Below, in pieces: positions 35,008 to 44,120 of a DNA stretch of 64,000 nt. How positions within the stretch are numbered: the first letter of the stretch is position 1; each line of letters begins with the position of its first letter. The stretch comes from UMGS1649 sp045604405 (GTDB lineage: Bacteria; Bacillota; Clostridia; TANB77; CAG-465). A program made the position numbers and the translations under genes. The notes under the pieces were generated by a model, which saw only the letters and a program-made list of their open reading frames with translations, had not been told where the DNA came from and did not search any database. The stretch covers positions 1 to 64,000 of the forward strand of contig JAZUNZ010000003.1 in NCBI GenBank assembly GCA_045604405.1, read 5' to 3'.

Positions 35008-37794
35008 TTATTTTCCGCAACATTGTTTATATTTCTTGCCAGACCCACAAGGACATGGTTCGTTTCTTCCAACAGTTTTTTCTACTCTTACAGGTTCTCT
35101 TTTTTTAGGTGCTTCATTACTTGCAACAGCCTGTCTCATATTTGATAATTCTGCTTTATTAAAGCTATCTACTTTATTAATGCTTTGTCCAAGTTTATTC
35201 ATTGTAGCATTTGTATTTTCTGCATTGTATTTTAAAGTAAATATTGCGCGTATTGTATCCTCTTTAATCTTATTTGACATTTCATCAAACAAATCAAAGC
35301 TCTCCATCTTGTACGCATCTACCGGATTAGTTTGACCATACGCTCTTAAATGAATTCCTTCCTTTAAATGCGCCATATCATCAATGTGAGATTGCCATTT
35401 TTCGTCTACAGTTCTTAACATTATTAATTTTTCAATAACGTTGTACTGTTCTTCTAATCCTTGATTCTTAAATGTCTCTTTTTTGTCGTCATAAATTTTG
35501 AATATTCGTTCAATTAATTTTTCTTGTAGTTGCTCCATACCCAACTTACTATCTTGTTCAGTCACCATGCTATCTACTGCAAAAAGACTTTGAAGATTTG
35601 TATTTAATCCTTCTAAATCAACAGCTTCATGTCTATCTAAATGAGCCATATAAAGTTCTACTACATTTTCTATTTTGTGTTTTGTTATATTCTTAACAAC
35701 ATCTTCAATAGATTCACTATCTAGTATTTGTCTTCTTTGTGAATATATAACATTACGTTGTTTGTTCATAACATCATCGTATTCAAGCACACTTTTTCTA
35801 ATGCTATAGTTTCTTCCCTCAACTCTTTTTTGAGCCGTTTCAATTGCACCTGTAAGCATTTTTTGTTCTATTGGCATATCCTCAGGAAGCCCCATCATAT
35901 CTGCTAAATATTGAACTTTATCCGAGCCAAATAGTTTCATAAGATCATCTTCTAATGATATGTAGAATCGTGATTCACCTACATCTCCTTGACGTCCTGC
36001 ACGACCTCTTAGCTGGTTGTCTATACGTCTTGACTCGTGGCGTTCGCTACCAATTATTTTAAGACCTCCTGCTGCTATTACTTGTTCTTTTTCATCTTTT
36101 AGCTTTTCCTTAAAATCTTTTTCTAACTTATGATATTCTTCCCTAAGCGCAAGTATTTCTTGATCCATAGTAGGTATTGGACTTTGAGCTAGCTCTATTT
36201 TTTCAAGTTCTATACCTTTTTTCTCTAAAACTTTTCTTGCCATAAACTCAGGATTACCACCAAGCAATATGTCCGTACCACGACCCGCCATATTAGTTGC
36301 TATTGTTACTGCTTTATATTTACCTGCTTGAGCCACTATCTCAGCTTCTCTAGCATGATATTTTGCATTAAGCACTTCATGAGGAATTCTCTGTGCTCTT
36401 AAAAGTTTGCTCAATTCTTCGGATTTCTCTATAGAAACCGTACCAACTAGAACTGGTTGGCCTTTTTCGTAACTTTCTTTTACATCCTCTACTATTGCAT
36501 TAAATTTTCCTTTTTCAGTTTTGTATACTACATCGTTTCTATCTTCACGAACAACCGGTTTATTGGTTGGTATTTCTACAACATCTAAACCAAATATTCC
36601 TTTAAACTCAGCTTCTTCAGATTTGGCTGTACCTGTCATTCCTGCAAGCTTTTTATATAACCTAAAATAGTTTTGGAATGTAATTGTTGCTAATGTTTTA
36701 GATTCTCTAGCTATTCTTACTCCCTCTTTAGCTTCTATTGCTTGGTGAAGTCCCTCGCTATATCTTCTGCCTTCCATAATACGACCAGTGAATTCATCAA
36801 CGATTAATATTTCTCCATTTTGTTCTATGTAGTCTATGTCTTTTTTCATTATTCCATAAGCTCGCAATGCTTGGTTTACATGGTGGGAAATTTCCATGTT
36901 TTCTACATCTGTTAAACACTCGATTCCAAAGTAATCTTCACATCTTTTTGTTCCGCGTTCTGTTAATGCTGTAGTTTTCGCCTTTAAGTCTACTACATAA
37001 TCATAATCTTCGTCTGATTCGTCAAAATTTTTGTTGTCTGCTTCTACTATTATTTTTGGTTTTAGACTTTTTACTAGCTTATCTGTTTTTGTATAAAGCT
37101 CCGTTGACTCCTTGCCCATACCAGAAATTATAAGTGGAGTACGCGCTTCATCTATTAATATACTATCTACTTCATCGACAACAGCATAATTTAAATCTCT
37201 TTGCACCATGTCAGCTTTAGACATACACATATTATCTCTTAGATAATCAAAGCCAAATTCATTATTTGTTCCATATGTAATATCACTTGCATAAGCCATT
37301 TGTTTTTGACTTGGAGTCATATTTGGTACAACTAGTCCTACCGTAAGTCCTAAAAATTTATATAATTTTCCCATCCAAGCACTGTGATATGTTGCTAAGT
37401 AGTCATTTACTGTTATAATGTGCACTCCCTTTCCAGTTAGCGCATTAAGGTAAGCCGGCAATGTTACAACAAGTGTTTTTCCCTCACCCGTTTTCATTTC
37501 TGCAATTCTTCCTTGATGTAGTATTATTCCACCAATTAATTGTACTTTAAAATGCTTCATATTTAAAACTCTTGACGATGCTTCTCTTACCACAGCAAAA
37601 GCCTCTGGCAATATATCTTCTAGAGTTTGACCTTGTTCAAGTCTTTTCTTAAATTCTTCTGTTTTATTTCTTAATTCTTCATCAGAAAGTTGTTGCATTG
37701 GTTCATCTAATGCCTCTATTTTTTCTACTATAGGCATTATTCTTTTTATTTCTTTTTCGCTATATGATCCGAATATTTTTTCAATTAACCCCAT
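35008..37794 (-). CDS. secA: Preprotein translocase ATPase SecA
   Basis: A 928-aa motor that pushes preproteins through SecYEG. Nucleotide-binding domain 1 shows MKTGEGKT near residue 103 and VDEVDSILIDEARTPL near 208. The second DEAD-like domain has ATNMAGRGTDILLGG, and GSERHESRRIDNQLRGRAGR-type residues mark domain 2. The C-terminus ends with the SEC-C zinc motif CPCGSGKKYKQCC that binds SecB or ribosomes. Monocistronic, with AAGGAAG before ATG. Confidence 0.97.
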   Translation of the reverse strand: MGLIEKIFGSYSEKEIKRIMPIVEKIEALDEPMQQLSDEELRNKTEEFKKRLEQGQTLEDILPEAFAVVREASSRVLNMKHFKVQLIGGIILHQGRIAEMKTGEGKTLVVTLPAYLNALTGKGVHIITVNDYLATYHSAWMGKLYKFLGLTVGLVVPNMTPSQKQMAYASDITYGTNNEFGFDYLRDNMCMSKADMVQRDLNYAVVDEVDSILIDEARTPLIISGMGKESTELYTKTDKLVKSLKPKIIVEADNKNFDESDEDYDYVVDLKAKTTALTERGTKRCEDYFGIECLTDVENMEISHHVNQALRAYGIMKKDIDYIEQNGEILIVDEFTGRIMEGRRYSEGLHQAIEAKEGVRIARESKTLATITFQNYFRLYKKLAGMTGTAKSEEAEFKGIFGLDVVEIPTNKPVVREDRNDVVYKTEKGKFNAIVEDVKESYEKGQPVLVGTVSIEKSEELSKLLRAQRIPHEVLNAKYHAREAEIVAQAGKYKAVTIATNMAGRGTDILLGGNPEFMARKVLEKKGIELEKIELAQSPIPTMDQEILALREEYHKLEKDFKEKLKDEKEQVIAAGGLKIIGSERHESRRIDNQLRGRAGRQGDVGESRFYISLEDDLMKLFGSDKVQYLADMMGLPEDMPIEQKMLTGAIETAQKRVEGRNYSIRKSVLEYDDVMNKQRNVIYSQRRQILDSESIEDVVKNITKHKIENVVELYMAHLDRHEAVDLEGLNTNLQSLFAVDSMVTEQDSKLGMEQLQEKLIERIFKIYDDKKETFKNQGLEEQYNVIEKLIMLRTVDEKWQSHIDDMAHLKEGIHLRAYGQTNPVDAYKMESFDLFDEMSNKIKEDTIRAIFTLKYNAENTNATMNKLGQSINKVDSFNKAELSNMRQAVASNEAPKKREPVRVEKTVGRNEPCPCGSGKKYKQCCGK

Positions 37795-37907
37795 AAAGTT
37801 CTTCCTTTCGTCCTTAAATACATGAGCTATTATATCACAGTCTCCGCTATTTTTAAAGGCATTTATTAAGTTTATTAATAGCTATTATCCTCCGTTCGGA
37901 TTTTATG

Positions 37908-37936
37908 TTGACTAAGCAGCGTAATTGTGTTATAAT
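37908..37936 (+). promoter_or_regulatory. Promoter of the 162-aa gene
   Basis: TTGACT (37908-37913), 17 bp, TATAAT (37931-37936). Confidence 0.7.
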
Positions 37937-37987
37937 TTGGTTGTAGCTATTATTAGCTCCGAAAATAATTTTTAAGGAGGTCTTCCT

Positions 37988-38476
37988 ATGTTTGACTCAA
38001 TAATAAAGAAAGTGGTGGCGCGGAATAGAGAAAGAGAAATAGTTGAATCTTCTTACGAAGAAATGCAACAATTTATATTAACTCCTATTCAGCCTGATTT
38101 CGATGATGAAACAATAATTGCTGTTAAATTTCTTGTTTGCTCTGACGAATCATTAGATGATGCTGATGAAACCTCATGGTTCATCAATCCTATATACACT
38201 CCTCAACTGCCAGAATTAAACTTTTATGAAATAGAGGAGGAGCTTTACGTCGAACCTACAAAATACTTTGATTCTCGTTATTTTTCATCTATTCATCCAA
38301 AGCTCGCTTCAGAGTTTTTGCCTGAGCTTATCTTAATCGCGCCAAGCTATCCTATGATATCTGTCTTTCAAGAATATCAAACTTTTCGTAATGAATTGAT
38401 ATTAACTGGCCTTTTAGAAAAGGACGAAAGCGAAAGGTTTGATATGTTTATCGAATGGCTTTCAAAACGATATTAA
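37988..38476 (+). CDS. Hypothetical 162-aa protein, codon-atypical, in-frame CGG
   Basis: An acidic soluble protein, proline-rich in the middle, with no recognised family and no membrane segment. AAGGAGG precedes ATG. Codon 12 (38021-38023) is CGG, and a +1 shift there would meet a stop within eight codons, so it is read as sense. Codon choice is unlike the AT-rich neighbours. Own promoter and terminator. Confidence 0.62.
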   Translation: MFDSIIKKVVARNREREIVESSYEEMQQFILTPIQPDFDDETIIAVKFLVCSDESLDDADETSWFINPIYTPQLPELNFYEIEEELYVEPTKYFDSRYFSSIHPKLASEFLPELILIAPSYPMISVFQEYQTFRNELILTGLLEKDESERFDMFIEWLSKRY

Positions 38477-38486
38477 CTTCATTATT

Positions 38487-38512
38487 AACCAAAGTGACTT
38501 TTCACTTTGGTT
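38487..38512 (+). terminator. Terminator of the 162-aa gene
   Basis: Perfect 11-bp stem (38487-38497 with 38502-38512), 4-nt loop, then TCTTTTTT. Confidence 0.9.
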
Positions 38513-38575
38513 TCTTTTTTGCATAAATACTCTATTTAATGAATAGTATTTAGTAATTATAATTTGAGGTGGATT

Positions 38576-39058
38576 ATGTTTGTATGTAATTTAAAATTAA
38601 ATTTGAAAAAAGTCTTGATTGTCGCTGCTATTATAACAATCGGGATCGCTATGTTTTTTGAAATAACCAACATGATAAAAGATAAAAACGTTACTTCTTT
38701 TGATTATGTGTTAGACAGCGAAAATTTTACAGAAATTCTTAAAACAGTTCATGATAACATAGATGCAAATGTCGGCAAAACTATAAAATTATCTGGATTT
38801 GTATTTAGGCTTCCGGATTTTAGAGCTGGTTATTTTGTTTGTGGTAGAAATATGGTTCTTGACGAATCCGAAAAGGTTGTAGGCTTCTTATGTACATATA
38901 ACGGAGATATATCTCTTACCGATTCTGAATGGGTAGAAATTACTGGAACAATTATTAAAGGGTATTATGCTACCGATATGCCTGTTATTGAAGTAACTAC
39001 AATAAATAAAATTACGGCACCGCCAAATACTTTTGTAAAAACTCCAGATTTTTTATAA
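38576..39058 (+). CDS. Membrane-anchored DUF1980/YcgQ C-terminal-domain-like protein
   Basis: A 160-aa protein with one N-terminal membrane helix and a domain resembling the C-terminal half of YcgQ/TIGR03943 proteins: GKTIKLSGFVFRLPDF, then GYFVCGRNMV, and SEWVEITGTI with PVIEVT. In YcgQ this domain accompanies a permease partner (YcgR); none is adjacent, and the usual N-terminal membrane bundle is lacking, so it is a short variant. ATG 38576 follows GAGGTGG. Confidence 0.65.
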   Translation: MFVCNLKLNLKKVLIVAAIITIGIAMFFEITNMIKDKNVTSFDYVLDSENFTEILKTVHDNIDANVGKTIKLSGFVFRLPDFRAGYFVCGRNMVLDESEKVVGFLCTYNGDISLTDSEWVEITGTIIKGYYATDMPVIEVTTINKITAPPNTFVKTPDFL

Positions 39059-39109
39059 CTTTCATGCTATAACGTTTATTTTGTGTTATAATGTTTATGA
39101 GGTGTTAAT

Positions 39110-39682
39110 ATGAGTAAATTAAAATGGAAGCCAGGAACTATGGTATACCCTTTGCCTCCAGTAATGGTATCTTGTGGCGACATGGAAAAGAGCAATATCT
39201 TAACAATAGCATGGACGGGAATAATCTGTACTGATCCTGCGATGACTTATGTGTCTATTCGTAAAGAAAGATATTCTTACGATATTATAAAAGAAAAAGG
39301 AGAATTTGTAATAAATCTTGCAAGCAGCAACCTTGCGCATGTAGTAGATTTTTGCGGTGTTAGATCTGGAAAAAATATCGACAAATTTAAAGAGTGTAAT
39401 CTTACAAAAGAACCTGCTACAGAAGTGTCTGCCCCTATGATAAAAGAGTGCCCTATAAACATAGAATGTAGAGTCAAAGAAATAAAAGAACTAGGTACTC
39501 ATGATATGTTTATGGCAGAAATCCTAGCAGTAAATGTCGATGATAAATATTTAGATGATACTGGAAAATTTGACATGGAATCTTGCAATCTTTTAGCGTA
39601 TTCTCATGGTCAATACTACTCTTTAGGCGAAAAACTTGGCAAATTCGGCTTTAGTGTAGAAAAGAAAAATAAGAAAAAATAA
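39110..39682 (+). CDS. Flavin reductase family (FMN-binding split barrel) protein
   Basis: A 190-aa flavoprotein. LPPVMVSCGDMEKSNILTIAW at the start (shown in part), SIRKERYSYDIIKE and FVINLAS are typical of clostridial flavin reductase-like proteins with an FMN-binding split barrel. Likely an NAD(P)H:FMN reductase or related flavoredoxin; partner unknown. GAGGTG before ATG. Confidence 0.85.
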   Translation: MSKLKWKPGTMVYPLPPVMVSCGDMEKSNILTIAWTGIICTDPAMTYVSIRKERYSYDIIKEKGEFVINLASSNLAHVVDFCGVRSGKNIDKFKECNLTKEPATEVSAPMIKECPINIECRVKEIKELGTHDMFMAEILAVNVDDKYLDDTGKFDMESCNLLAYSHGQYYSLGEKLGKFGFSVEKKNKKK

Positions 39683-39699
39683 CTCCGCTAAAAGCGGAG
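39683..39699 (+). terminator. Terminator of the flavin reductase gene
   Basis: CTCCGCT/AGCGGAG stem with 3-nt loop, then CTTTTT. Confidence 0.85.
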
Positions 39700-39733
39700 C
39701 TTTTTGTATAAAATATATCTTAAATTAGTAAAA

Positions 39734-40582
39734 TTAATCTAAGGAATTGGCATAATCTTTCATAATCTTACTATCTATTGACTGAGTTCCGGCAGATTCA
39801 CATATTATAGTCGGTTCAAGTTTTAATTTCTTTATAGCCTTTATAACTTCTTTATAATCTGGTCCAAAGCCTTCATCTGCAAAAGTTACATGACACTTTT
39901 CCCCACCATTAACAGTATACTCCATCTTGCTAAAGTGACTATGGAAATGTTTCATTCTATCATATCCAAGTTCATCTATGTACATTTGTAGTTCTTTTTC
40001 AAAGTCCTCGCATGTCTTAAGCGCTCCAATGTGTCTACAATACAAATGTCCAAAGTCTATTGTAGGAACTAATCTCTCGTCAACTTTACACATTTTTATA
40101 ATTTCCTTGCTGTCTCCCAATTGGTTGATTTTACCCATAGTTTCTGGACAAATAGTAATATCTCCCAAGCCCAATTTATCTGCTTCATCTAACGCCCTTT
40201 TTAACAAAGAACATGCACTGTCCACAGCGTATTCCCTTTCTAGTCCCAAAAGCGCTCCTGCGTGTACAACAACTCTATTTGCTCCCATTTTTTTTGCAGC
40301 TGCCATAGAATCTGTAATATATTTTATAGTAGATATTTTCTTTTCTTCTTCTTGAGTGGACAAAGAAATGTAGTATGGACTATGCACGCTTAGAAAAATA
40401 TTGTATTTCTCCGCAGCCTCTTTTATTTTTCTTGCTTTTTCATCCGAAACTTTAACGCCTCTTGAGCATTGATATTCATAGGCATCAAGGCCTATCTCAC
40501 TCAAATACTTTGGCATATCTTCAGAATTTTTATATCCCGCGTTGTAAAACGCTTCATCGTTTCCTGCTGGTCCAAATTTCAT
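39734..40582 (-). CDS. Endonuclease IV-like TIM-barrel protein
   Basis: A 282-aa AP endonuclease 2 family protein. Zinc-site elements are visible: FLSVHSPYY, RVVVHAG, ICPETMGK, TIDFGHLYCRH, HFHSHFSK and ICES. Compared with Nfo, the start GPAGND is the variant seen in clostridial 'TIM barrel' paralogues, so DNA repair at abasic sites is likely but not certain. GAGGT before ATG. Lies nine bases after the prepilin peptidase gene in transcription order. Confidence 0.82.
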   Translation of the reverse strand: MKFGPAGNDEAFYNAGYKNSEDMPKYLSEIGLDAYEYQCSRGVKVSDEKARKIKEAAEKYNIFLSVHSPYYISLSTQEEEKKISTIKYITDSMAAAKKMGANRVVVHAGALLGLEREYAVDSACSLLKRALDEADKLGLGDITICPETMGKINQLGDSKEIIKMCKVDERLVPTIDFGHLYCRHIGALKTCEDFEKELQMYIDELGYDRMKHFHSHFSKMEYTVNGGEKCHVTFADEGFGPDYKEVIKAIKKLKLEPTIICESAGTQSIDSKIMKDYANSLD

Positions 40583-40590
40583 AATTTACC

Positions 40591-41367
40591 TCACTTAATC
40601 ATTTTAAACATCAAATCCGTCATTGCATTTGCAAGCCAAGTACACAAATTAAAGTACACATCTAAAAATGGTTTTGTTCCAAAAAATATAACTAAAATTG
40701 TTGCAATTACAATGTATGGTCCAAACGCCATATATTGTGATTTTTCTGTTTTATTTGTAGCTATTAATATTATAGCTACAATTGCTGCTAGGAAAAATGC
40801 TATAACAGTAATTGTAAGTATAACCTCTGCTTGTGAAAAAAAGTCCATTATACTTGCCGGCATTGCTTTTATTCCAAATAGCAAGCCAAGCACAGCCATA
40901 AGTTTAATGTCCCCCATTCCCATTCCTTCTTTTCTAAATACAATCTTAGAAAAGAGAGCAATAAGACCAAATATTGAAGCTCCTGTTAACATTCCTATTA
41001 TGTGATTTAACCAATTTGTATAATCTACTGCTGTTACTATAATACCTAGTATAAGAACTACCACCTGTACAGTGTCCGGTATAAGTTGCATTTTAAAGTC
41101 TATTATAAGTGCAACTATAAGCATAGCTATTAGTATCATATATATATATATCATGTATGTTGATTGTACAAAAAATGTTAATAGGTTAAATAAAACAAGC
41201 AAAATCCCGCTATATACTATATCTATTTTAAACCCTGTTTTTAATGTCGGTATTAACTTTTTTATAGCATTATTATCTTCAATTATTTCTGGTAGTCTTC
41301 TTATTAAGTGTGAAACTATTTGCCCCATTATAACCGCCACAATACTTGCAATTATATAATTAATCAT
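40591..41367 (-). CDS. A24-family prepilin peptidase
   Basis: A 258-aa membrane aspartyl peptidase with about eight helices. The two catalytic Asp motifs are visible: IDFKMQLIPD and GMGDIKL. The N-terminal Cys-motif methyltransferase domain of PilD is absent. No pilin genes are near; a substrate may be a competence pseudopilin, given comEC in the same window. Its start overlaps the end of yqeG by eight bases. Confidence 0.85.
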   Translation of the reverse strand: MINYIIASIVAVIMGQIVSHLIRRLPEIIEDNNAIKKLIPTLKTGFKIDIVYSGILLVLFNLLTFFVQSTYMIYIYMILIAMLIVALIIDFKMQLIPDTVQVVVLILGIIVTAVDYTNWLNHIIGMLTGASIFGLIALFSKIVFRKEGMGMGDIKLMAVLGLLFGIKAMPASIMDFFSQAEVILTITVIAFFLAAIVAIILIATNKTEKSQYMAFGPYIVIATILVIFFGTKPFLDVYFNLCTWLANAMTDLMFKMIK

Positions 41368-41926
41368 CCTTTTCCTCTTTTTCTTTTCTTAATTTATTCA
41401 ATATTATTTTTTCTATTGGTCTCTTTATTAATGTAAAAGGACCTTCTTTTTTGCTTATTGGACCAACTAGTATGGATTTTATTCCAAATCTATTTGCACC
41501 CCATATATCTGTAAATATTTGATCCCCTACCATTATTACTTCTTCCTTTTTTAATTCTAGCAAGTTAAGAGCCATTTCGAAGCCTTTTGTACTTGGTTTT
41601 TTAGCAAAACACAATCCCATTATTCCTAAGTCATTCATTATTCTTCTTACTTTTTTAACATTTACAGTATTGCTTAAGATACAAATTTTGTATCCCAAAC
41701 TTTTAGCCTCTTCAATCCATTTATAACACTCTTCTGTAATACCCTTGCCCATTGTCGCAATGGTATTATCTACATCAAATATTAGGCCTTTTATATTATC
41801 TCTTTCAAGCAGTACAAAAGGAATTTTTTCTACACTTTTTATTATATAAGTTGGTTTAAACTTTTCCACGCTTAACCTCCCTTTTATCTTACCAAGTATA
41901 TTATCATTTAAAGTCACATTTTTCAA
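41360..41926 (-). CDS. YqeG-family HAD IIIA phosphatase
   Basis: A 188-aa HAD-family phosphatase: motif I is LIFDVDNTI, followed by ILSNTV (motif II), FAKKPSTKGF with the Lys, and VGDQIFTDIWGANRFG (motifs III/IV). YqeG proteins occur upstream of yqeH in many Bacillota; here the neighbour is a prepilin peptidase. Divergent from tyrS. Confidence 0.9.
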   Translation of the reverse strand: MKNVTLNDNILGKIKGRLSVEKFKPTYIIKSVEKIPFVLLERDNIKGLIFDVDNTIATMGKGITEECYKWIEEAKSLGYKICILSNTVNVKKVRRIMNDLGIMGLCFAKKPSTKGFEMALNLLELKKEEVIMVGDQIFTDIWGANRFGIKSILVGPISKKEGPFTLIKRPIEKIILNKLRKEKEEKDD

Positions 41927-41934
41927 TTATATCA

Positions 41935-41962
41935 TTGAAAAAAATATAATTTATGATATACT
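41935..41962 (+). promoter_or_regulatory. Promoter of tyrS
   Basis: TTGAAA (41935-41940), 16 bp, TATACT (41957-41962). The leader is only about 40 bases with a short TTGTAC/GTACAAG hairpin; too short for a T-box. Confidence 0.6.
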
Positions 41963-42008
41963 TTTATATAAATTGTACCAAAGATAGTACAAGAAAGGAG
42001 TGATAAAT

Positions 42009-43241
42009 TTGGATACAGTTTACGAAGAACTTAAGTCTCGTGACCTTATAAAGCAAATAGCTTTTGAAGATGAATTTGAAAAATTAGCAAAGGAGGAAAA
42101 GTTTTCAGTATATCTAGGTATAGATCCTACTGCCGATAGTATTCATATTGGTCACTTTATTCCTTTAATGCTTATGTCATATTTTCAAAAACATGGTCAT
42201 AGGCCAATACTTTTAATGGGTGGCGGAACAGCTTTAATAGGAGACCCTTCTGGAAAATCTGATATGAGAAAAATGCTAACTCGTGAGGATATTAATAACA
42301 ACGTAGAAAAAATAAAAAAACAAGTTAGCAAATTCGTTTCATTTGAAGGAGAAAATGCAGCAATAATAGTTAATAATGCTGATTGGATATTAAATCTAAA
42401 CTATATGGAGTTTATACGCACATATGGTATATACTTTAACGTAAACCAAATGCTTGATGCTGAATGCTTCAAAATGAGAATGGAAAAGGGGCTTACATTC
42501 TTTGAGCTTAACTATATGTTAATGCAAAGTTACGACTTTTTAAAATTATTTGAGACACAGAATTGTAGAGTACAAATTGGCGGTGATGACCAATGGTCAA
42601 ATATGTTAGCCGGTGTATCTTTAATTAGAAAGATACATAAAAGCGGTAGCTTTTGCTTAACTTGTCCTTTGCTTCTAAATTCTGATGGGACAAAAATGGG
42701 TAAGACAGTTAAAGGTGCTTTATGGTTAGATCCCCAAAAAACAACTCCATACGAATTTTATCAATACTGGAGAAATATTGGAGACAAAGAAGTAAATCAA
42801 GTATTAAGAATGCTTACATATCTTCCAATGGAAGAAGTAAATAGACTTTCAAATCTTGAAGGCGAAAATATAAACGAAGCCAAAAAGATTGCTGCATATG
42901 AAATAACAAAATTAGTTCATGGCAAGCAAGCCGCAAACGAAGCTAAGAAAACATCTGAAGAATTATTTGAAAATAAAAATAATGCTGAAAATATGCCACA
43001 AATTGCATTAAGCAAAGATAATTTTACAGATAATATAATATCATTGCTTGATGTAATGGTTACAGCAGGAGTAGCTAAATCTAAAGGCGAAGCTAAAACT
43101 TTAATTTCTCAAGGCGGTATTTCACTTGATGATGAAAAAGTGATTGATGTTTTCCACAAAATCCACACAAGCGATTTTGAAAAAGGTCATATAGTACTTA
43201 AAAAAGGAAAGAAAATATTTATAAAATTAATTATAAAATAG
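42009..43241 (+). CDS. tyrS: Tyrosyl-tRNA synthetase
   Basis: A 410-aa class I synthetase. GIDPTADSIHIGHFIPL holds the HIGH motif, MGGGTALIGDPSGK is the tyrosine-site region, and KMGKT stands for KMSKS near residue 230. A C-terminal S4 domain (KSKGEAKTLISQGGISLDD, in part) binds the tRNA. I start at TTG 42009, since AAGGAG has eight-base spacing to it and none to the GTG at 42000. Monocistronic. Confidence 0.95.
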   Translation: MDTVYEELKSRDLIKQIAFEDEFEKLAKEEKFSVYLGIDPTADSIHIGHFIPLMLMSYFQKHGHRPILLMGGGTALIGDPSGKSDMRKMLTREDINNNVEKIKKQVSKFVSFEGENAAIIVNNADWILNLNYMEFIRTYGIYFNVNQMLDAECFKMRMEKGLTFFELNYMLMQSYDFLKLFETQNCRVQIGGDDQWSNMLAGVSLIRKIHKSGSFCLTCPLLLNSDGTKMGKTVKGALWLDPQKTTPYEFYQYWRNIGDKEVNQVLRMLTYLPMEEVNRLSNLEGENINEAKKIAAYEITKLVHGKQAANEAKKTSEELFENKNNAENMPQIALSKDNFTDNIISLLDVMVTAGVAKSKGEAKTLISQGGISLDDEKVIDVFHKIHTSDFEKGHIVLKKGKKIFIKLIIK

Positions 43242-43245
43242 TATT

Positions 43246-43282
43246 AAATATAAACAGCCACAATTTGTGGCTGTTTATATTT
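43246..43282. terminator. Bidirectional terminator between tyrS and the 83-aa gene
   Basis: Perfect 17-bp stem (43246-43262 with 43266-43282) with a 3-nt loop; overlaps the stop of the converging gene. Confidence 0.9.
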
Positions 43283-43532
43283 AAATATCGTTTTGCATTG
43301 CTTCAATAATTTTTTCAGCATACAATTCACACTGAAGTTGGATTTGATCTACATATTCATCGAGCATCCTATGACCTTGCATAAATATTTTCATATCATG
43401 GCAAGGATCTGCGTTAATGACTACGGTGCCAACAGGCAATGCCGCTGATGCGTCTGCATCTATCTTCATAATTTCAAACAGCAATACATTTGTAGAGATC
43501 TGGCCCTTAAATATTGGTGTGAATACTTCCAT
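43281..43532 (-). CDS. Hypothetical 83-aa protein, codon-atypical
   Basis: A soluble protein of unknown family with a helix-rich C-terminus (HRMLDEYVDQIQLQCELYAE). ATG 43532 follows GGAGG; the TTG at 43547 overlaps that site. Codon use is G/C-richer than neighbours. Own consensus promoter at 43605-43633, whose spacer is a perfect palindrome. Confidence 0.6.
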   Translation of the reverse strand: MEVFTPIFKGQISTNVLLFEIMKIDADASAALPVGTVVINADPCHDMKIFMQGHRMLDEYVDQIQLQCELYAEKIIEAMQNDI

Positions 43533-43604
43533 AACAAATTCCTCCAAAAATTATTTTAGATTTATTTTACTTACTATAACAAGTATTAATTTTATTATGC
43601 ATGT

Positions 43605-43633
43605 ATTATACCATAGGAGTAGCCTATTTTCAA
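43605..43633 (-). promoter_or_regulatory. Promoter with palindromic spacer
   Basis: Minus strand TTGAAA (43628-43633), 17 bp, TATAAT (43605-43610). The spacer contains ATAGG-CTACT-CCTAT, an inverted repeat between the hexamers, where a repressor or MerR-like regulator could bind. Confidence 0.6.
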
Positions 43634-43673
43634 TCCGTATTATTCTTTCTAATATTTATTGTTAATATTATAC

Positions 43674-44120
43674 TTATTTATGAAATATTGCCGTTATTTT
43701 ATTTATTAGTTTTATTAGAAAACTTTCTTTTTTAACTTCCTTAGGTAGATTTTGTTCCATTACAGTTTTGCTAGAATTATCTACTGTTTCTGTATTAAAT
43801 TGCATAGATACTCTATCTTTGTATAATAGTTCATCCATTAATGAAAGATTTTTATCAAATTCTATTCTTTCTTCGTCTGTACATAAGTATTTCCTATATA
43901 TAACCGCAAGTAATGCTATGGTTTCTTGCCTCAATTGAAGAGTAGATATATCATCATGAAAACCCTCAAACTTTTCTTCAACCCCCTCTAATTCAGATGC
44001 ATTTTCCTTTATATTCTTTATTACCTCTAGCGGGATTTTTGAAATTACTTGTTTATCGCAATGTTTTAATACACATAGCACTTCTGCCATGGCTTCCTTA
44101 TACTTAGCACTAACCATCAT
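43674..44120 (-). CDS. Hypothetical 148-aa protein
   Basis: A helical, charged protein with no recognised domain; it ends with an amphipathic helix (SFLIKLINKITAIF) that could touch the membrane. GGAG lies close to two consecutive ATG codons, the second (44117) having better spacing. It overlaps the end of the 444-aa gene by 11 bases, so both are translated from one transcript and probably work together. Confidence 0.6.
   Translation of the reverse strand: MMVSAKYKEAMAEVLCVLKHCDKQVISKIPLEVIKNIKENASELEGVEEKFEGFHDDISTLQLRQETIALLAVIYRKYLCTDEERIEFDKNLSLMDELLYKDRVSMQFNTETVDNSSKTVMEQNLPKEVKKESFLIKLINKITAIFHK

Noticed and set aside
41963..42008. T-box leader for tyrS
   Set aside because: The leader is about 40 bases, far too short, and no T-box core (TGGNACCGCG-like) or terminator/antiterminator is seen.
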